Assembly (NCBI GenBank): GCA_047967505.1 | Contig: CM106540.1 | Length of the DNA: 64,000 nt | Strand: one strand, 5' to 3' | DNA from: Dipteris shenzhenensis | Lineage: Eukaryota; Polypodiophyta; Polypodiopsida; Gleicheniales | In this document: piece by piece, positions 61,851 to 64,000 of the stretch | How the letters are laid out: every line of letters starts with the position of its first letter | Numbering within the stretch: position 1 is the first letter of the stretch | Made by a program: the position numbers and the translations under genes | The notes under the pieces: generated by a model | The model's database searches: none | Told to the model about the DNA's origin: nothing | The model's input: the letters and a program-made list of their open reading frames with translations, nothing else

Positions 61851-63440
61851 TATCCCAAAGCTCAACCACAAACAACCACTGGGCTAGCTTAAGCAACCAC
61901 TGACTTGCATTGTATCAAGAAATGAAACAAGTAAACTATCCCAAAGCTCAATCACAAGCAAACACCAAGATGGTTTAGGAAACCAGAGGGAAACCATTGA
62001 CCTACGTTGTATCAAGCATGTGTATGATGTGCTCGTCAAGCATCTTGTATCCCGTCTACTTTTTACAAATGTCCTTGTTATTTGGAGAAACTCTCGAGAG
62101 ATGCACGAAGAGTGGAAGCAATGCTTGATCATCCCAATCCAAGTAGTCTATGGGCTTCAACAAAATGCAAGAAAAGGAGAGACAGCCTATGTCAGAAGTC
62201 ATTACAATAGTGGTGACGTTTTGGCACAAAAATACAAGGTGTTGGTAGGGTTGTCACTCTATGAACTTTAGAGTGCAAGCTAAAGCTTGTGAAGACTTGA
62301 GAATGGTATTTATCGGAATGGCCTGATGTTGCTTCCTCGAATGCTACCACCAATCATGACATCACAGCTCATTTTCTTCGCTCTAATGGCAATGATCGAA
62401 TGTGTGCATCTACAACAACTGCTTCCTACTGCTGCTCTACAAGGAGTCTTCTATTCCTTGTGCCCTAACCAAGCTTTTCATCTTTTCTATCTCACAGCCT
62501 CTGTTTGCTTCTCTTGTAAGCCATGGTGAGTTGCATGTTGCCATGGTGACGATCAATGAAAGACAACAATGCCAAACCAAAACAGAGAGAAGCTAGCTGG
62601 TGATCACGTCAAGGTGCGTGCGAGTTACAGGGCATTTGCAAGGTGGGGGGAGGTTGCAAGTACTTAATCTTTCAAGATTTGATGGGCGAGAGGTGTGAAA
62701 ATTCAAAATTCGCGAGAGTAGTAAAATTTAAGTCGCAGGTTTTCCCCTTCGGTGATACACGTCAGTAGAATTGGATATCCCAAACAAGTGCAATGTGGCC
62801 TAAAATGCTTGAAAACACAAATAGGCCAAAGGGCACGCTATTGGGTTTGGTGCTGTGTATTATTAAATGTAATGACCTTTGGCATCCTTATGAGCCATAT
62901 AGAAAGCAAGTGCATGGAAAAAGAAACAATTCAAAATTGTAAATAGTGTTGGATAATGCCTCCCATTTTAGTGTGAATCTAGATACCAATACCAACAACT
63001 ATCAATGTTTTAAGACCACCGTGCATTAGTCCCAATAGTTTGGATTCCAAATTTTCAATCCGTTTGGTTTTTCAACAAATCAAAAAAAAGTTATGGAGTG
63101 TGCCCTCAAATGGGTATGCATCACTTTAGCACAACATTGGAGGCCCATTAACCCACACATAATGATCTCATTTAGGTGTGTCCTTGGGTTGAGGAGAAGC
63201 TCATGTAGTGTACTTTAGAATGATTACTTGGTTGCATGTATGTATAGAACAAAATTTTGATGTTTTTCAATAAATTGCTATATCCTTTAGTATTCAAGAT
63301 GCATGCTTCACATGCAACATAACACTTGAACGGTCTCGTTCCAAATCCTTATTCCATAAATTTTTTCTCTCATGTTCAAGTTGGAATGCTTACTACAACT
63401 TGAAGGAAAAGGTTGCCGAATTTCGTTGAGCAATGCATAA
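61851..63440. other. Intergenic DNA, no gene recognised
   Basis: Short open frames (62020-62271, 62326-62529) have no recognisable motif. Nothing further could be supported. Confidence 0.45.
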
Positions 63441-63520
63441 GTTATGGGTCATGCAAGATACTCATCTATACAAAAGTCCCTAAACCTCACCAAAAATGGC
63501 TACACCCAAGCAAACAATGG

Positions 63521-63950
63521 CCTTGTCCCTAAAGGGGACCCCCTAATGGCCATATCAACAATTGTATTTATACAAACTATTTTAGGATCGCAACTAGCAT
63601 GGTTGTATCTTTTACATCATTTTTCCTTGAGGCATCCCCTTCATGTTGATATGGACCTAGAGGGGTCCCCTTTAGGGGCAAGGACCATATGGACATGCCA
63701 TATATGTCCACTAGCATGTCGATATGACCCTTGCCCCTAAAGGGGACTGCTTAAAGGCCATATCAACAATTGTATTTATGGAAGCTATTTTACGATCACA
63801 ACCAACATGGTGGTAGTACATGATAATTGGTCACCAGTGCACTGGTTAATTACACACGATAAGTCATCTAGGATCACCGATGCCAAGGTTTCCATCATAG
63901 TTTCCTTTATACAAGCTATTTTAGGATTGCAACCAACAAGGTGGTATAGA
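63521..63950. repeat. Repeats with CCCCTAAAGGGG inverted motifs
   Basis: The motif ccttgtccctaaaggggacc (63521) is inverted at 63662-63683 with one mismatch and repeated directly at 63729. After the first and third copies comes ggccatatcaacaattgtat, then an agctattttaggat-like segment. A third partial copy of the latter lies at about 63905-63945. Confidence 0.85.
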
Positions 63951-64000
63951 ATAAGTGTTCAGTAGTGTGGTGGTTGGCTGCACACAATATATGGGCCCCA

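Noticed and set aside
1-64000. CRISPR arrays, bacterial operons, rRNA genes
   Set aside because: The window is plant nuclear DNA. The tandem repeats lack the repeat-spacer structure, and no rRNA sequence was recognised. tRNA genes could not be excluded by eye, but none was seen.

Overview
The window is nuclear DNA of a land plant with long, transposon-filled introns. Evidence: a multi-exon gene with GT-AG introns that lacks its 5' part; Ty1/copia, Ty3/gypsy chromovirus and LINE-type sequences typical of plants; a primer-binding site matching plant initiator-Met tRNA; and AT-rich, repeat-crowded intergenic DNA. The 8-12 kb introns and the very low gene density suggest a large genome such as a fern or a gymnosperm, but I cannot name a species from the sequence alone.

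Region 1 (1522-34505, + strand) is the 3' part of one gene: the plant TRA1/TRRAP homologue, the giant PIKK-family pseudokinase scaffold of SAGA- and NuA4-type histone acetyltransferase complexes. I could place 17 exons that join in frame into 2,164 codons plus a stop (6,495 bp). They cover HEAT-repeat solenoid, FAT domain, degenerate PI3K-like kinase domain and FATC tail. The 5' exons lie left of the window. Three introns are large. Intron 8 (12.3 kb) holds a nearly intact chromovirus (8788-15483, 521-bp LTRs, 5-bp target duplication, two in-frame stops). It also holds a decayed gypsy fragment abutting an antisense copia fragment, and possible retroposon tails. Intron 13 (2.3 kb) has a candidate short-TIR element and a purine minisatellite. 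Intron 15 (8.75 kb) has an apparent GC donor and contains an antisense retroelement gag relic. The window also opens inside an intron that carries a copia RT/RNase H relic.

Region 2 (34506-64000) has no gene I can call functional. It holds two decayed, spliced-looking coding relics that I do not recognise: 41.6-47.8 kb, with a RING-like Cys/His domain, and 54.5-58.1 kb, with a string like SF1-helicase motif VI. It also holds a LINE RT fragment next to a zinc-knuckle fragment, a roughly 240-bp TIR element, a 124-bp near-perfect hairpin, and many local tandem arrays (units of 45 to about 240 bp). A 740-bp tract is built on the AAGTACTT motif, and a 300-bp AT palindrome is embedded in a triplicated unit.

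The TRA1 exons give one protein; everything else is best read as insertions into its introns or decay products downstream. Positions of splice sites are read from the sequence by protein continuity and have not been tested against transcripts.
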